Source: Mongoliimonas terrestris
Lineage (GTDB): Bacteria > Pseudomonadota > Alphaproteobacteria > Rhizobiales > Pleomorphomonadaceae
DNA length: 64,000 nt
Assembly: GCF_001927285.1 (NCBI RefSeq)
Contig: NZ_MSIG01000006.1
Location: 286,374 to 350,373, forward strand
Direction of reading: 5' to 3'
The notes under the pieces are model-generated. The model worked only from the letters and a program-made list of their open reading frames with translations. It made no database searches and had not been told where the DNA came from. Shown here in pieces: positions 52,945 through 61,178 of the stretch (positions are counted from its first letter, which is position 1; every line of letters begins with the position of its first letter). The translations under genes and the position numbers were made by a program.

Positions 52945-54621
52945 TCAGCCTCTATCCGGCGCGTGGTCGGCCTCCATGGGCGCGCCGCCGGGCAGGTCTT
53001 CGTAATCCGTCACTGTCTTCCGCAGCCGCACGCCCAGCCACCACATCACGTTCGATTGCTTGGATCGGTAGCCCCGCTCCTTCATCGCCCCCGCGAGGCC
53101 CTTAGGCGTCCATTCCTTCTCGCCAGCACCGCGGGCCCAGGCGCAGAACACCCGATGGAACACGCTCGCCTGCTCGCGCCCGCCCGGGTCCGCCTCAACG
53201 GCGTCCGCCAGGAACCTCCCCAGCGGGTCGCTGTCGTCCCGGTAGGCCTCCGTGGCGTCGAGCACGATCTCCGGCCACTGCATACCGTTCTCCAGCCAGT
53301 CCCGAAGGCCGTCGAGAAGCCGGTTAAGAATGCCGGAGGCCTCCCCTGCCAGCTTGCCCGGCAGGGCCCTGTCTGGGGCCGCCACGGTCACGCTGAAGGG
53401 CACCAGCACCAAGCGTCGCCAGATACCCTCGTCTGTGCCGTCGATCGCCGGCCGGTAGTTGCCGCTCATGGTCAGCTTGAAGGCCGGCCGGAACTTGAAG
53501 TAGTCGCGGTTGAGATGGCGAGCCTGGATGGGCTCGCCGCCCGTCACCAGCTTGATCAGGGCCTCGGCGAGCTTCGCCCCCTTCTCCGGCTCGGATGTGC
53601 GCAGGAACCGAATGCCGGGAAGAATGGCGAGGTCCGGTGTTGCGGCGCCCGCGTTCCGCCCGCGCCCTTGGTCAAGAAAGGTCTCGATCGGGACCGTCTC
53701 CCCATAGTCGCCGGCCACCAGTCCCCACGCATCGACCAGGGTGGATTTGCCGTTCTTGCCCTTGCCGTAGAAGAAGCAAAGCTTCTGCTCGCCGACATCA
53801 CCCGTGAGGCTGTAGCCGCCCCACTGGTGCAGAAAGCGCCTCATCTCTGGCGGCGCCTGGATCTCGGCGAAGAACCCGTCATAGGCCGGGCACGTGGCGG
53901 TCGGGTCGTATATCACCGGCGCCAGCTTCGTGATCAGGTCGCGTGGGTCATGCGGGCAAAGCCGCACCAGATCGCCGTCATCACCCCCGCCTGGCGCTGG
54001 CCGGCGCATCTTCAGGGTCCCGTTGAGCACGGTAATGGCGAGCGGATCGGCGTCGAGCGCGGAAGGGTCGACGGCGAGATACGGCGCCGCCTGAATCGCC
54101 ACCGGTTTCAGCTTGGAGGCCGCTTCACTGGATCGGCCCCACTTTTTCACCCGGTCCGATAGCCAGACGGCATCCTTGCTCCGCGTGGCCGGCTCGACCT
54201 CCACATCCCGCGCGCTGTTCTTCAGCACATCGGCTTCCTTCTGGATCGCCCGCACGGTCTCGTGCACGGCGCGGGTCACGACCTCGTCGGCGCCGTTCCG
54301 CGCCCAACGCCGCCCGTCCCAGGCGAGCCAGCCAAGAGCTGCCACATAGACCAGCCGGCTCTTGTTGCGGGCTGCGAACCTCTCGGCGTTGCCGAGGTCG
54401 GTCAACGGCAGCAGCGCGAGCGCCAAGTCGTCCGGGCCATCATCGCCGTCCTCCCCCGCACCCCCACGCCGGCCGCCGCCGCGCCCGCCTCCCGAATGGG
54501 AGGGTTCCGGCGAAGGAAGGTCCGAGGGTGCGGGAGCGCCATCCGGAAAGGCGTCGTCGTCCGCCACGGGCACGGCCGCGGCCACCGCGTCTCGGATAGT
54601 CTGGCGCGGGTCGTCGGTCAT
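52945..54621 (-). CDS. P4-type phage replicative helicase
   Basis: 558 aa from ATG 54621. The N-terminus is acidic and Gly-rich (residues 35-60, GGGRGGGRRGG). A D5_N-like domain is followed by an SF3 helicase: Walker A FYGKGKNGKSTLVDAWG near 290, LKLTMSGNYRPAIDGTDEGI near 390 with the sensor Asn, and WRRLVLVPF. The C-terminus (LGRFLADAVEADPG...KEWTPKGLAGAM) resembles the DNA-binding end of P4-type alpha proteins. It likely loads at the adjacent iterons. Confidence 0.9.
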   Translation of the reverse strand: MTDDPRQTIRDAVAAAVPVADDDAFPDGAPAPSDLPSPEPSHSGGGRGGGRRGGAGEDGDDGPDDLALALLPLTDLGNAERFAARNKSRLVYVAALGWLAWDGRRWARNGADEVVTRAVHETVRAIQKEADVLKNSARDVEVEPATRSKDAVWLSDRVKKWGRSSEAASKLKPVAIQAAPYLAVDPSALDADPLAITVLNGTLKMRRPAPGGGDDGDLVRLCPHDPRDLITKLAPVIYDPTATCPAYDGFFAEIQAPPEMRRFLHQWGGYSLTGDVGEQKLCFFYGKGKNGKSTLVDAWGLVAGDYGETVPIETFLDQGRGRNAGAATPDLAILPGIRFLRTSEPEKGAKLAEALIKLVTGGEPIQARHLNRDYFKFRPAFKLTMSGNYRPAIDGTDEGIWRRLVLVPFSVTVAAPDRALPGKLAGEASGILNRLLDGLRDWLENGMQWPEIVLDATEAYRDDSDPLGRFLADAVEADPGGREQASVFHRVFCAWARGAGEKEWTPKGLAGAMKERGYRSKQSNVMWWLGVRLRKTVTDYEDLPGGAPMEADHAPDRG

Positions 54622-55808
54622 GCATCCCCCGTCACGGTCTCGGCCGTCGCGGCGGTAGCCGTCAGCACATCGTTGAAATCTGCCCCCGCCGGCGCCCAGG
54701 CGATGCACGCCTCCAGAGCGTGGTTGAGTCGCATGGCCCGCCGGGCCCCGCGCATCAGCGCCGCCTCGGTCGTCACCCGGTCGCTATCGCCGTCGCCAAG
54801 AAACACCACCTGGCGGAACCGCCCCGGCGGCACGAAGGCCTCATCGTCCGTCATGTCCGGCACGGGGCCCGGGTACCGCGCGCGCCGCACGCGGCCGGCC
54901 TTGTCGGCCCGTGTCAGGCTCGGGTGCACGAGCGTCTCCGCCGCCCGCCCCCCGAGATTCCCAAGATCCACCCCTACCCAGTAGGCGGTGTCTGGCCGCG
55001 CCTCGGCCACCATCACGCTCGCAGTGGTCTCGATCCCTTCGCCGACGACCAGACGTGCCGCCCCCGGCGGATCGGCAAGCCGGATTGCCCCGCCCTTCTT
55101 CGCTCCGTGCACCTTCTTGGCGGGTAGCAGCTCGCCCGTCTCAGGGGCGACAATAGTCGCCTTCCGCCCGGGCCGCGCCGGGTCGATCCACGTCACGTGC
55201 ACGGCGCCAAACCGGCCGTCCGGCCGCTGCACCGCCGCCAGCATGGCAGGGCCCGAATGGAGAAGCCGGGGCCGCTCGCCCCCGTGCCAGTAGGCATGGT
55301 CGGCGATGAAGCGCACGGGCAACAGCGGCAGACTCCGCCCTGCGAGATAGGCCTCCGCCAACGTTTCGGACGCCGGCTGACCGCGCTTCCAGGTCTCGAA
55401 TGCCTTTGCCCGCGCCTGCTCGCGGAACGCCGCCGCGTCGAGCTCGCGCTTGGCCTCCGCCGCCGCGCGCTCCTTCGCCCGCGCCTCCAGCATGGCCGGG
55501 TCGGGTCCCGCGGCCTCCCGGTCCGGAATCGGCCGCCCCGTCAGCACTGAGCACGCGGAAAGGAAGTCCACGCCGTCCACATACTGGACGAGCGCGATCG
55601 CATCGCCGCCCGCGCCGCTCTTGCGGCACGAAAACACGTTCTTCACGCGGTTGATCCCGAAGCGATCGACGCCTCCGCACGCTGGGCACGGCCCGATCAG
55701 CTCAGCCCCGGTGCGCCGCAGCTTCCACCCGCGCCGAATGGCCTCGCTCTCGCAGGAGACCGCGCGTGCCTCGTCGACAAAGGCCGTCAGGGCGTCACGC
55801 CGGGTCAT
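54618..55808 (-). CDS. DnaG-type phage primase (CHC2 + Toprim)
   Basis: 396 aa from ATG 55808. CHC2 zinc finger CPACGGVDRFGIN...FSCRKSGAGGDAIALVQ near 42-70 (one ligand is Cys rather than His). Toprim part: ARLVVGEGIETTASVMVAEA near 250 with the Glu, and VVFLGDGDSDR near 325 with Asp-x-Asp. Makes RNA primers. ATGA overlap with the helicase gene. Confidence 0.9.
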   Translation of the reverse strand: MTRRDALTAFVDEARAVSCESEAIRRGWKLRRTGAELIGPCPACGGVDRFGINRVKNVFSCRKSGAGGDAIALVQYVDGVDFLSACSVLTGRPIPDREAAGPDPAMLEARAKERAAAEAKRELDAAAFREQARAKAFETWKRGQPASETLAEAYLAGRSLPLLPVRFIADHAYWHGGERPRLLHSGPAMLAAVQRPDGRFGAVHVTWIDPARPGRKATIVAPETGELLPAKKVHGAKKGGAIRLADPPGAARLVVGEGIETTASVMVAEARPDTAYWVGVDLGNLGGRAAETLVHPSLTRADKAGRVRRARYPGPVPDMTDDEAFVPPGRFRQVVFLGDGDSDRVTTEAALMRGARRAMRLNHALEACIAWAPAGADFNDVLTATAATAETVTGDA

Positions 55809-55813
55809 TCCGC

Positions 55814-56035
55814 TCAAAGCCCCCTCCCCGCCGGCATCTCGCCCCACAGCCGGTCCGCCGCGACCAGCCGCTCCACTTTCGCCCTCGGCACGCGCAGCCC
55901 GGACGCGATCCGGTCCCACGCCCAACCCCGCGCCCGCATCCGCCGCGCCGCCTGGGCGAGCCGGCGCCGGTTGCGCCTCTGCACGAACACCCACACGGCC
56001 CCGCGGCCGCGCACGCGCATCAGCGTCCGGCACAT
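55814..56035 (-). CDS. Small HTH-like phage protein
   Basis: 73 aa, very basic. LAQAARRMRARGWAWDRIAS followed by GLRVPRAKVERLVAADR looks like a region-4-type helix-turn-helix. Sits between ParB-like and primase genes. Probably DNA-binding. Confidence 0.6.
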   Translation of the reverse strand: MCRTLMRVRGRGAVWVFVQRRNRRRLAQAARRMRARGWAWDRIASGLRVPRAKVERLVAADRLWGEMPAGRGL

Positions 56036-56889
56036 CAGGTGGCGCGCTCCTTCGCGCCCAACTGCTGTTCCAGGTGCTCGACGATCGCGGCCTGCAGGAG
56101 ATCGGACGCGACCACACCACGCATCCGCGCAGCCTTGGACCGCGCCTCGATTTGCCCCGTCTCCAGGTCAATGGTGTCGAAGGCATCGAGCAGCGCCCCG
56201 CCGGCATCCCGCCAGTCCGGGTGGTCGCCAAGCACCATTCCGATCGACTTGATTACACATGCGGTGAGGATCCCTGGGACGTTGTTGCTGGTCTCTGTCA
56301 CACACTGGAGCGCGGTCACGAGCGTGTCGCGGCCATAGAGCCGATGGATGGCCTCAAGGGCGGCGACCGCCACCGTCTCGCCCTTGCCGAGAAAGCCCGC
56401 GCCTTTCGGCGAGCGCAGGATCGTCACCCCGGCAACGGCGCAGGCCTCGGCAACCGCGCGCGCCTCCGGATCCCCGGCTGCCAGCTGAGCACCGAACACG
56501 TGAAGCTTGCCCACCCGGGTCGATTGCCCGTTGATGGCCGCGAAGGCCTCCGCCTGGCGGGCCCTGTCGGCCACCACCACCTGGCAGGGCACCGTCGTGA
56601 TGCCGAGCAGAAGGGCGGCGGTCGTCCTGTGCTGCCCGTCGATCACAGCGAACTTGCCGCCGGCGACCGGCGAGACAACCACCGGCGAGAATTTGATCCA
56701 CTGGAACGCCCGCGCGATCGCGATCACGTTGCGTCGACCGGCGCCCTTCATTTCACGCTGGTAGCTCTCGTCCACCACCAGCTCGGCGATGGGCAGCCAC
56801 TGCAGCATCGGCACGGCACCCAAGTCGGCCGGCGGCGGCAAGGGCGTAAACCCCTCCACGCCAAGAGGGCGGAAGTCGGATTCGCTCAT
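56035..56889 (-). CDS. ParB-like nuclease-domain protein
   Basis: 284 aa. ParB/Srx N-terminal core: LQWLPIAELVVDESYQREMK near 28, FSPVVVSPVAGGKFAVIDGQ near 70 and the HRTTAALLLGITTVP motif near 90 (DUF6551 type). No ParA gene is near, so partitioning is unlikely; such phage proteins act on DNA or nucleotides. Confidence 0.8.
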   Translation of the reverse strand: MSESDFRPLGVEGFTPLPPPADLGAVPMLQWLPIAELVVDESYQREMKGAGRRNVIAIARAFQWIKFSPVVVSPVAGGKFAVIDGQHRTTAALLLGITTVPCQVVVADRARQAEAFAAINGQSTRVGKLHVFGAQLAAGDPEARAVAEACAVAGVTILRSPKGAGFLGKGETVAVAALEAIHRLYGRDTLVTALQCVTETSNNVPGILTACVIKSIGMVLGDHPDWRDAGGALLDAFDTIDLETGQIEARSKAARMRGVVASDLLQAAIVEHLEQQLGAKERAT

Positions 56890-57377
56890 GTCCGTTCGCC
56901 TCCGACCACCTTCAGCGTCTTCGCCCCGGCGAGATCCCGCCGGAGCTGCGCGATGCTGAGCTCGGCCGCGCTCGCCGCCCGGTCCATGATCTCCGCCTCG
57001 GCGCCCGTCAGCCGGCCGTCCTCCGCCGCCTTGGCGCCTGCGGCCATCAGCTCGGCAGCCGCGCGCATCGCCTCGGCGTGGCGGGTGAACACGTTCGCCA
57101 CAACGGCGCCCTCGGCGTCCGGGTCGGAGAGGCGACGGCCGTGCAGGTCCGCCATGGCCGTGGTCACCAGCGGAAGCCCGCATTCGCCCTCGAGGGCGAG
57201 CGCCGCCGGAATGGAGATCAGGTCGCTGTCCGCCGGGCTCTGCCAGCGCGAGACCTCGCTCTTGGAGGCATGGGCAAGCTCGCCGGCGCGCACCACGCCG
57301 CCGCAGGCCTTCACCAGGTCGCGGGTGGCGCTTTTCACACGGTGGAACCAGGCGTCCGAAATCGGGTGCTGCGCCAT
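56886..57377 (-). CDS. CII-like phage regulator
   Basis: 163 aa from ATG 57377. VKACGGVVRAGELAHASKSE then VSRWQSPADSDLISIPAALA is an HTH with the layout of the CP76/CII regulatory family, followed by LPLVTTAMADLHGRRL and an Ala-rich helix. First gene of the long leftward operon, behind two large palindromes. Activator of lysogeny or replication genes is inferred. Confidence 0.6.
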   Translation of the reverse strand: MAQHPISDAWFHRVKSATRDLVKACGGVVRAGELAHASKSEVSRWQSPADSDLISIPAALALEGECGLPLVTTAMADLHGRRLSDPDAEGAVVANVFTRHAEAMRAAAELMAAGAKAAEDGRLTGAEAEIMDRAASAAELSIAQLRRDLAGAKTLKVVGGERT

Positions 57378-57395
57378 CGGCAAAAGCCTTCTGTC

Positions 57396-57434
57396 AACGG
57401 GAAAACGACGCGCGTTTTCCCGTTCCGGGAACGG
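57396..57434. promoter_or_regulatory. Two overlapping perfect palindromes before the CII-like gene
   Basis: AACGGGAAAACG/CGTTTTCCCGTT (57396-57407, 57413-57424; 5-bp centre) and CCGTTCC-G-GGAACGG (57420-57434). They start 19 bp before the gene and are good operator candidates. Confidence 0.6.
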
Positions 57435-57571
57435 TTCGAAGTGGTCATGGTCAGCTCATCGCAACGCTTACGGCGGAGGTCCACGATGAGGAGCGGAAAT
57501 CAGGATCGGCAGGCGCACGTCAGTGTCGACAAGGCCCGCGCGCTCGGCAGGAAGGTGCTGGCGGAGGCCTT

Positions 57572-58093
57572 TCATTCGGCGGCCTCGACGTCAGCGGAAG
57601 AGAAAGCCTCCGACGGCCGGGAGGGCTGGCCGTCGGAGGAGTGCCCGCGGTCTGGACGCGGGTGGGAGGACCGTGGATCGGAAGGCTCCCGGTGATGGGT
57701 CAGGGGGTCAACGCCACCAACGGCGGTCATGGCCGTTCCACCGATGCAGGTGCTATCCTCGGCTTGCGGCACCGGACAATCACCGACAGGAGAACCACCA
57801 TGAAGGGAATCTTGGATGCCGCGACGGTCGCGATCAGTTGCCCGGGCTGCCGCCACAAGACCGAGAAGACACTGGGATGGCTGCAGGCGAACAACGAGAT
57901 GACCTGCCCCCGCTGCGACTTCGTATTCGGTCTCGCAGACGACGAGCTGCAGACCAGGATCGCCGGCGCAGACAAGATACTCGGCAGCCTCCACCGAAAA
58001 ATTCGGAGCTTCGGCAAGAAGCGATAGCTCCTCCACCGCAGCCACGAAGGGCGCCACATCGAGCGAAAGCCGGAGAGCAAGGTGTTCAGTCAT
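57572..58093 (-). CDS. Phage small protein, uncertain extent
   Basis: Frame of 173 codons from ATG 58093, which overlaps the previous stop (coupled). The first 45 residues (LALRLSLDVAPFVAAVEELS) look real; the middle is antisense to the plus-strand zinc-finger gene. The C-terminus (SRPSEA...EAAE and stop) repeats that of the Cro-like gene, from a duplicated DNA segment. A 12-bp stem CCTCCGACGGCC/GGCCGTCGGAGG lies at 57607-57639. A plus-strand frame with GGAGG at 57486-57695 is the alternative use of this DNA. Confidence 0.4.
   Translation of the reverse strand: MTEHLALRLSLDVAPFVAAVEELSLLAEAPNFSVEAAEYLVCAGDPGLQLVVCETEYEVAAGAGHLVVRLQPSQCLLGLVAAARATDRDRRGIQDSLHGGSPVGDCPVPQAEDSTCIGGTAMTAVGGVDPLTHHREPSDPRSSHPRPDRGHSSDGQPSRPSEAFSSADVEAAE
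57800..58027 (+). CDS. Small Cys4 zinc-finger protein
   Basis: 75 aa; AGGAG 9 nt before ATG 57800. CPGC near residue 14 and CPRC near 36 form a treble-clef or ribbon site (VAISCPGCRHKTEKTLGWLQ; NNEMTCPRCDFVFG). Oriented against the surrounding phage genes, so it may be expressed in the lysogen. Function unknown. Confidence 0.62.
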   Translation: MKGILDAATVAISCPGCRHKTEKTLGWLQANNEMTCPRCDFVFGLADDELQTRIAGADKILGSLHRKIRSFGKKR

Positions 58094-58331
58094 GTGACGC
58101 CCCGCCTGCTCCAGTAAGCTCGGCCACGCCCCGCAGCGTCGCCTCGGCCTGTTCCCGAAGGATCGCGCAGACCTCCTGGCGAGCGGCGGCACGAACAGCG
58201 GCATGGAGGATGCCGCTCGCCTGCGCCAGCATCTCCGCCACGTCCTTCTGATCGGCACCGACCTCGGTGGAGAGCACCAGGCGGCCGTCAGGCAGGATGG
58301 TCACCGTGAGGGGTACAGTCTTGGCAGTCAT
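58086..58331 (-). CDS. Phage hypothetical protein downstream of cro-like gene
   Basis: 81 aa from ATG 58331. VPLTVTILPDGRLVLSTEVG then a helix (DVAEMLAQASGILHAAVRAA). ATGA overlap with the Cro-like gene. Function unknown. Confidence 0.6.
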   Translation of the reverse strand: MTAKTVPLTVTILPDGRLVLSTEVGADQKDVAEMLAQASGILHAAVRAAARQEVCAILREQAEATLRGVAELTGAGGASHD

Positions 58332-58615
58332 TCGGCTGCCTCGCAGGGCTCGGAAGGGGCAGCCTCCGACGGACGGACGCAAGACCGGTCGACGTCGGAG
58401 GCCGGGTCCGCCGCAGGCGGATAGAGATCGGGGCGCAACTCAGTCCGGGGCACACCCGATATCCGCTCCAGCTGGAGCACGCGCTCTGTGGGTGTGCGCC
58501 GCCACTGTCCAACTGCCTGGGGCGTGATTCCAAGCGCTCGGGCAAGTGCACTGGCGCCGCCTGAAAGGTCAAGCGCTCGGGTTAAGGCTGGATCGGTGGC
58601 GTGTCTGGCGCTCAT
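58328..58615 (-). CDS. Cro/YdaS-like repressor
   Basis: 95 aa. HTH core ASALARALGITPQAVGQWRR near 21-40, followed by TERVLQLERISGVPRTELRP (YdaS-like). Divergent from the S24 repressor with an operator between; would favour the lytic route. Confidence 0.82.
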   Translation of the reverse strand: MSARHATDPALTRALDLSGGASALARALGITPQAVGQWRRTPTERVLQLERISGVPRTELRPDLYPPAADPASDVDRSCVRPSEAAPSEPCEAAE

Positions 58616-58624
58616 GCCTCAATT

Positions 58625-58641
58625 TTAAAGCACACCTTTAA
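58625..58641. promoter_or_regulatory. Operator between cro-like and repressor genes
   Basis: TTAAAG-CACAC-CTTTAA, perfect 6-bp arms in the 55-bp divergent spacer. Core AAAG-N5-CTTT recurs upstream of the right operon. Confidence 0.7.
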
Positions 58642-58670
58642 TCTGAAGACAAGCGAGACTTTCATAGACG

Positions 58671-59387
58671 ATGAGCACGACAGCACTGCATCAAATGCTC
58701 ATGAAAGAGCAGCTCGGCCAGGTTCTCCGGAACGCCCGTAAACGCAAAGGGATGGTGCTCCGCCAAGTAGCGGAGGCGGTAGGCGTCAGCCCGCAGGCGG
58801 TTGGGCAGTGGGAGCGCGGCCAAAACGATATTTCGATGGAGAACCTTAGGTCAGTCGCCCAGGTTCTTGGAATCGATCCGGTTGCCGCTAACCGTGGCGA
58901 GATTGTAGAGCTGGGGCCGATAAAGTCCGGATTGCCCAACGAGGCCGAACGCGTGACGGAGCCTTCGTCCGTTACCCTGGGCCCTAGGAGCGTTCCAGTT
59001 CTAGGCGTGACGGTGGGAGGAGAAGACGCCGACTTTTACATGAACGGGGACGTCGTGGACTATGTAAGGCGCCCTCCTGGTGCTGAGCAAATGCGGAAGC
59101 TATTCGCGCTTCACGTTCTGGGCGACAGTATGGTGCCGAGGTATGACCCCGGCGAGCTCGTATATTGCGGCGGTCGCGCACCTGTACCAGGTGACTACGT
59201 CGTTATAGAGATGCACCCGCAGGAATCATCTCCAGTTGGAAAGTGCTTCTTGAAAAAGATGAAACGGAGGGCCGGCGGTCGCCTCATCTGTGAACAATTT
59301 AATCCTCCGATGGAATTGAGCTTTGACCTTTATGAAATAAAAGCGATACACCGCGTGATACCGCTCAGTGAACTGCTGGGGTTTTAG
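58671..59387 (+). CDS. CI-like phage repressor with S24 domain
   Basis: 238 aa. N-terminal XRE HTH (LGQVLRNARKRKGMVLRQVA; VGVSPQAVGQWERGQ) and C-terminal LexA/S24 fold with catalytic Ser in VLGDSMVPRYDPGELVYCGG near 146 and Lys in CFLKKMKR near 186. The expected cleavage loop reads VTVGGEDADF, with Gly-Gly rather than Ala-Gly. Internal ATGs at residues 9 and 11 are alternative starts. Keeps the prophage silent. Confidence 0.88.
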   Translation: MSTTALHQMLMKEQLGQVLRNARKRKGMVLRQVAEAVGVSPQAVGQWERGQNDISMENLRSVAQVLGIDPVAANRGEIVELGPIKSGLPNEAERVTEPSSVTLGPRSVPVLGVTVGGEDADFYMNGDVVDYVRRPPGAEQMRKLFALHVLGDSMVPRYDPGELVYCGGRAPVPGDYVVIEMHPQESSPVGKCFLKKMKRRAGGRLICEQFNPPMELSFDLYEIKAIHRVIPLSELLGF

Positions 59388-59593
59388 TTCGCGTCTGCCT
59401 GTATCGATAGATTTTTTGCAGGCGCACCAAGGCGCCGGCACTCTAAGCAATATAGGCGGTTGCCAACATCAGCTATCGTCGCTTCAGGGCTCACCTTCAG
59501 CTGGGAAGCTCGGACCCACCTTACTCGCCCGCAATCGCAGCATTCGATTTTCAACGATCTGAGATCCTTGATCAGGGGGCTGGCGGTTCTCAT
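59384..59593 (-). CDS. Small Cys4 protein convergent with the repressor
   Basis: 69 aa. KIECCDCGRVRWVRASQLKV and RLYCLECRRLGAP carry two Cys pairs for a zinc ribbon. Ends 4 bp inside the repressor gene. Function unknown. Confidence 0.6.
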   Translation of the reverse strand: MRTASPLIKDLRSLKIECCDCGRVRWVRASQLKVSPEATIADVGNRLYCLECRRLGAPAKNLSIQADAN

Positions 59594-59676
59594 CGGCGAT
59601 ATTCCGTTCTCAATCCGTTCCTACTGATTCCCGGACTCATCTCCAGAGTCCAGCACGAATCGCACACCGTCGCTTT

Positions 59677-59723
59677 AAAGCGTGTCTTTCTTTTCTCTTG
59701 TTGCTATTTTAAAGTTGTGCTTT
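59677..59723 (+). promoter_or_regulatory. Two operator sites before the right operon
   Basis: AAAG-CGTGT-CTTT (59677-59689) and AAAG-TTGTG-CTTT (59711-59723), centres 34 bp apart, in an AT-rich 160-bp spacer ahead of the plus-strand early genes. Same core as the site at 58627-58639. Confidence 0.65.
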
Positions 59724-59753
59724 CATCGCCTCGTTCATCCAGACGAGGCCACC

Positions 59754-60056
59754 ATGCACCAGACCTGTTCCTGCTCCGCTTGCGCTGCCACGCCACTGCC
59801 GCCCATCGCGCCGCCTGAGGGGCGCACGGCCACCCACGACGGCTACATCTGGCCGCTCTCCCGCCCCGCCATGTCAGACCCGCCCGCGATCCGCCGCCGC
59901 ATGGCGGAGGACGTCCGACGGTTGATCCGCCACGTCGGCGCCGAGGCGGTCACGGCCGAGGACATGGTGCGCCTCGGCTGGCTCAGTACCCAGGTGAAAT
60001 CCCACGGCGCCGCCGCGGTCCGCCTCGCCACCGAGGAGGGCCCCCACCATGGCTGA
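59754..60056 (+). CDS. First gene of the early right operon
   Basis: 100 aa. Cys-rich start (MHQTCSCSACAATPLPPIAP), then a helical part (IRRRMAEDVRRLIRHVGAEA; MVRLGWLSTQVKSHGAAAVR). Controlled by the two operators. Function unknown. Confidence 0.6.
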   Translation: MHQTCSCSACAATPLPPIAPPEGRTATHDGYIWPLSRPAMSDPPAIRRRMAEDVRRLIRHVGAEAVTAEDMVRLGWLSTQVKSHGAAAVRLATEEGPHHG

Positions 60057-60354
60057 GACCGCCGGCCCCACCCTATCCGTCTACATCGGCCTTCTTGCCT
60101 TCGCCCTGATCGGCGGGTGGATCTGGAGCCTTGTCCGCGGCGGCAAGGTCGTCACCGAACAGATGCACGGCGACGAGACGGCCGAGATTGAAGCGGCCGC
60201 CAGGCGCGACGAGCGCCGCCGCAACGAGCGCCTCGCCGACCGCGAGCGCCGCGCAGTCGCCGAAGCGGAAGCCCGGGACTACGTGATGTTCCTGGACCCG
60301 CCCGAGGCCGCCTTCATCCGCAACGCCTACGAGGGGCGCCGCAACAATGCGTGA
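60049..60354 (+). CDS. Phage single-pass membrane protein
   Basis: 101 aa, overlapping its neighbours by 8 bp on each side. N-terminal membrane helix (LSVYIGLLAFALIGGWIWSL), then a charged helix (EIEAAARRDERRRNERLADR). Function unknown. Confidence 0.65.
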   Translation: MAETAGPTLSVYIGLLAFALIGGWIWSLVRGGKVVTEQMHGDETAEIEAAARRDERRRNERLADRERRAVAEAEARDYVMFLDPPEAAFIRNAYEGRRNNA

Positions 60355-60490
60355 GATCGACGTCACGGCGCGGCTCCGCCCACGCATCGCGCCCCTGTGG
60401 CTGACGCCGCGCCTGGACGCAGTCGCCGCCGCCATCATCGCCGCCGGCCTCATGGCCCACTTCATCGCCGCCCTGGGGAGCAGCCTGTGA
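60347..60490 (+). CDS. Tiny phage membrane protein
   Basis: 47 aa. Basic start, then a helix (AVAAAIIAAGLMAHFIAALG). Overlaps both neighbours by 4-8 bp, which supports it despite its size. Confidence 0.55.
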   Translation: MREIDVTARLRPRIAPLWLTPRLDAVAAAIIAAGLMAHFIAALGSSL

Positions 60491-61176
60491 GCGTGCACTG
60501 GATCCAGACCGCCTCCGGTCGTGCCGTCGACATGGTCGAGCCGGCCGCCGAGATGATCGACTTTCCGGTCGACGTGGCCCCGGCCCTCGCCCGCCTTCCC
60601 CGCTTCGGCGGCCAGGTGCAGGCCGGGCCCTACTCGGTCGCCCAGCACTGCGTCGTCGGCGCTGGCGTCATCCTGGAGGAGACCGGCCGCGCGGACATCG
60701 CCGCCGCCTTCCTGCTGCACGATGCGCACGAGGCCTACCTCGGCGATCTCACCCGTCCGCTTCAGAACGCCCTCGCCTACTTCGCGGGCCTCGCCGGCGG
60801 CGCCTACTCCCTCGGCGCCATCGACAAGGGCGTGCAGCGCGCCCACTGCAACAAGGCAGTGGAGGAGGGCATCGCCCTCATCCGCAGTCGCTTCGACGCG
60901 GCCATCTTCGCCGCCGCCGGTGTGCCGCTGCCGCACTGGCACGACGAGATCGCCCGCTCCGTCCGGCACACAGACGACCGGATGCTGGAGATGGAGCGCC
61001 TGCAGCTGTTCGGGCCGTGCGAGCGCCCCTGGACAGCCGACCCGGAGCGCAAGCTCCGTCCCATCCGCCAGCACGGCAAGCTCCGCATCTGGTCCTGGCC
61101 GGATGCCGCCGACCGATGGATGGAGCTGTTCGCCAAGCTCTGCCCGGCCGGCATCCGCACCACGGCGAGGGCGTGA
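60487..61176 (+). CDS. HD-domain phosphohydrolase (YfbR-like)
   Basis: 229 aa, GTG start overlapping the previous stop. HD metal site: YSVAQHCVVGAG near 52 and FLLHDAHEAYLGDLTRPLQN near 77, with Asp in RHTDDRMLEMERLQLFG near 168. Likely 5'-nucleotidase or dNTP hydrolase in phage nucleotide metabolism. Confidence 0.82.
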   Translation: MSVHWIQTASGRAVDMVEPAAEMIDFPVDVAPALARLPRFGGQVQAGPYSVAQHCVVGAGVILEETGRADIAAAFLLHDAHEAYLGDLTRPLQNALAYFAGLAGGAYSLGAIDKGVQRAHCNKAVEEGIALIRSRFDAAIFAAAGVPLPHWHDEIARSVRHTDDRMLEMERLQLFGPCERPWTADPERKLRPIRQHGKLRIWSWPDAADRWMELFAKLCPAGIRTTARA

Positions 61177-61178
61177 GC

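Noticed and set aside
56035..56889. ParABS plasmid-type partition system
   Set aside because: ParB-like gene stands alone, with no ParA ATPase and no obvious parS cluster; the domain is of the phage DUF6551 kind.
57423..57438. LexA (SOS) box GTTC-N8-GTTC
   Set aside because: The alphaproteobacterial LexA site needs 7 bp between half-sites; here there are 8, within a larger palindrome.
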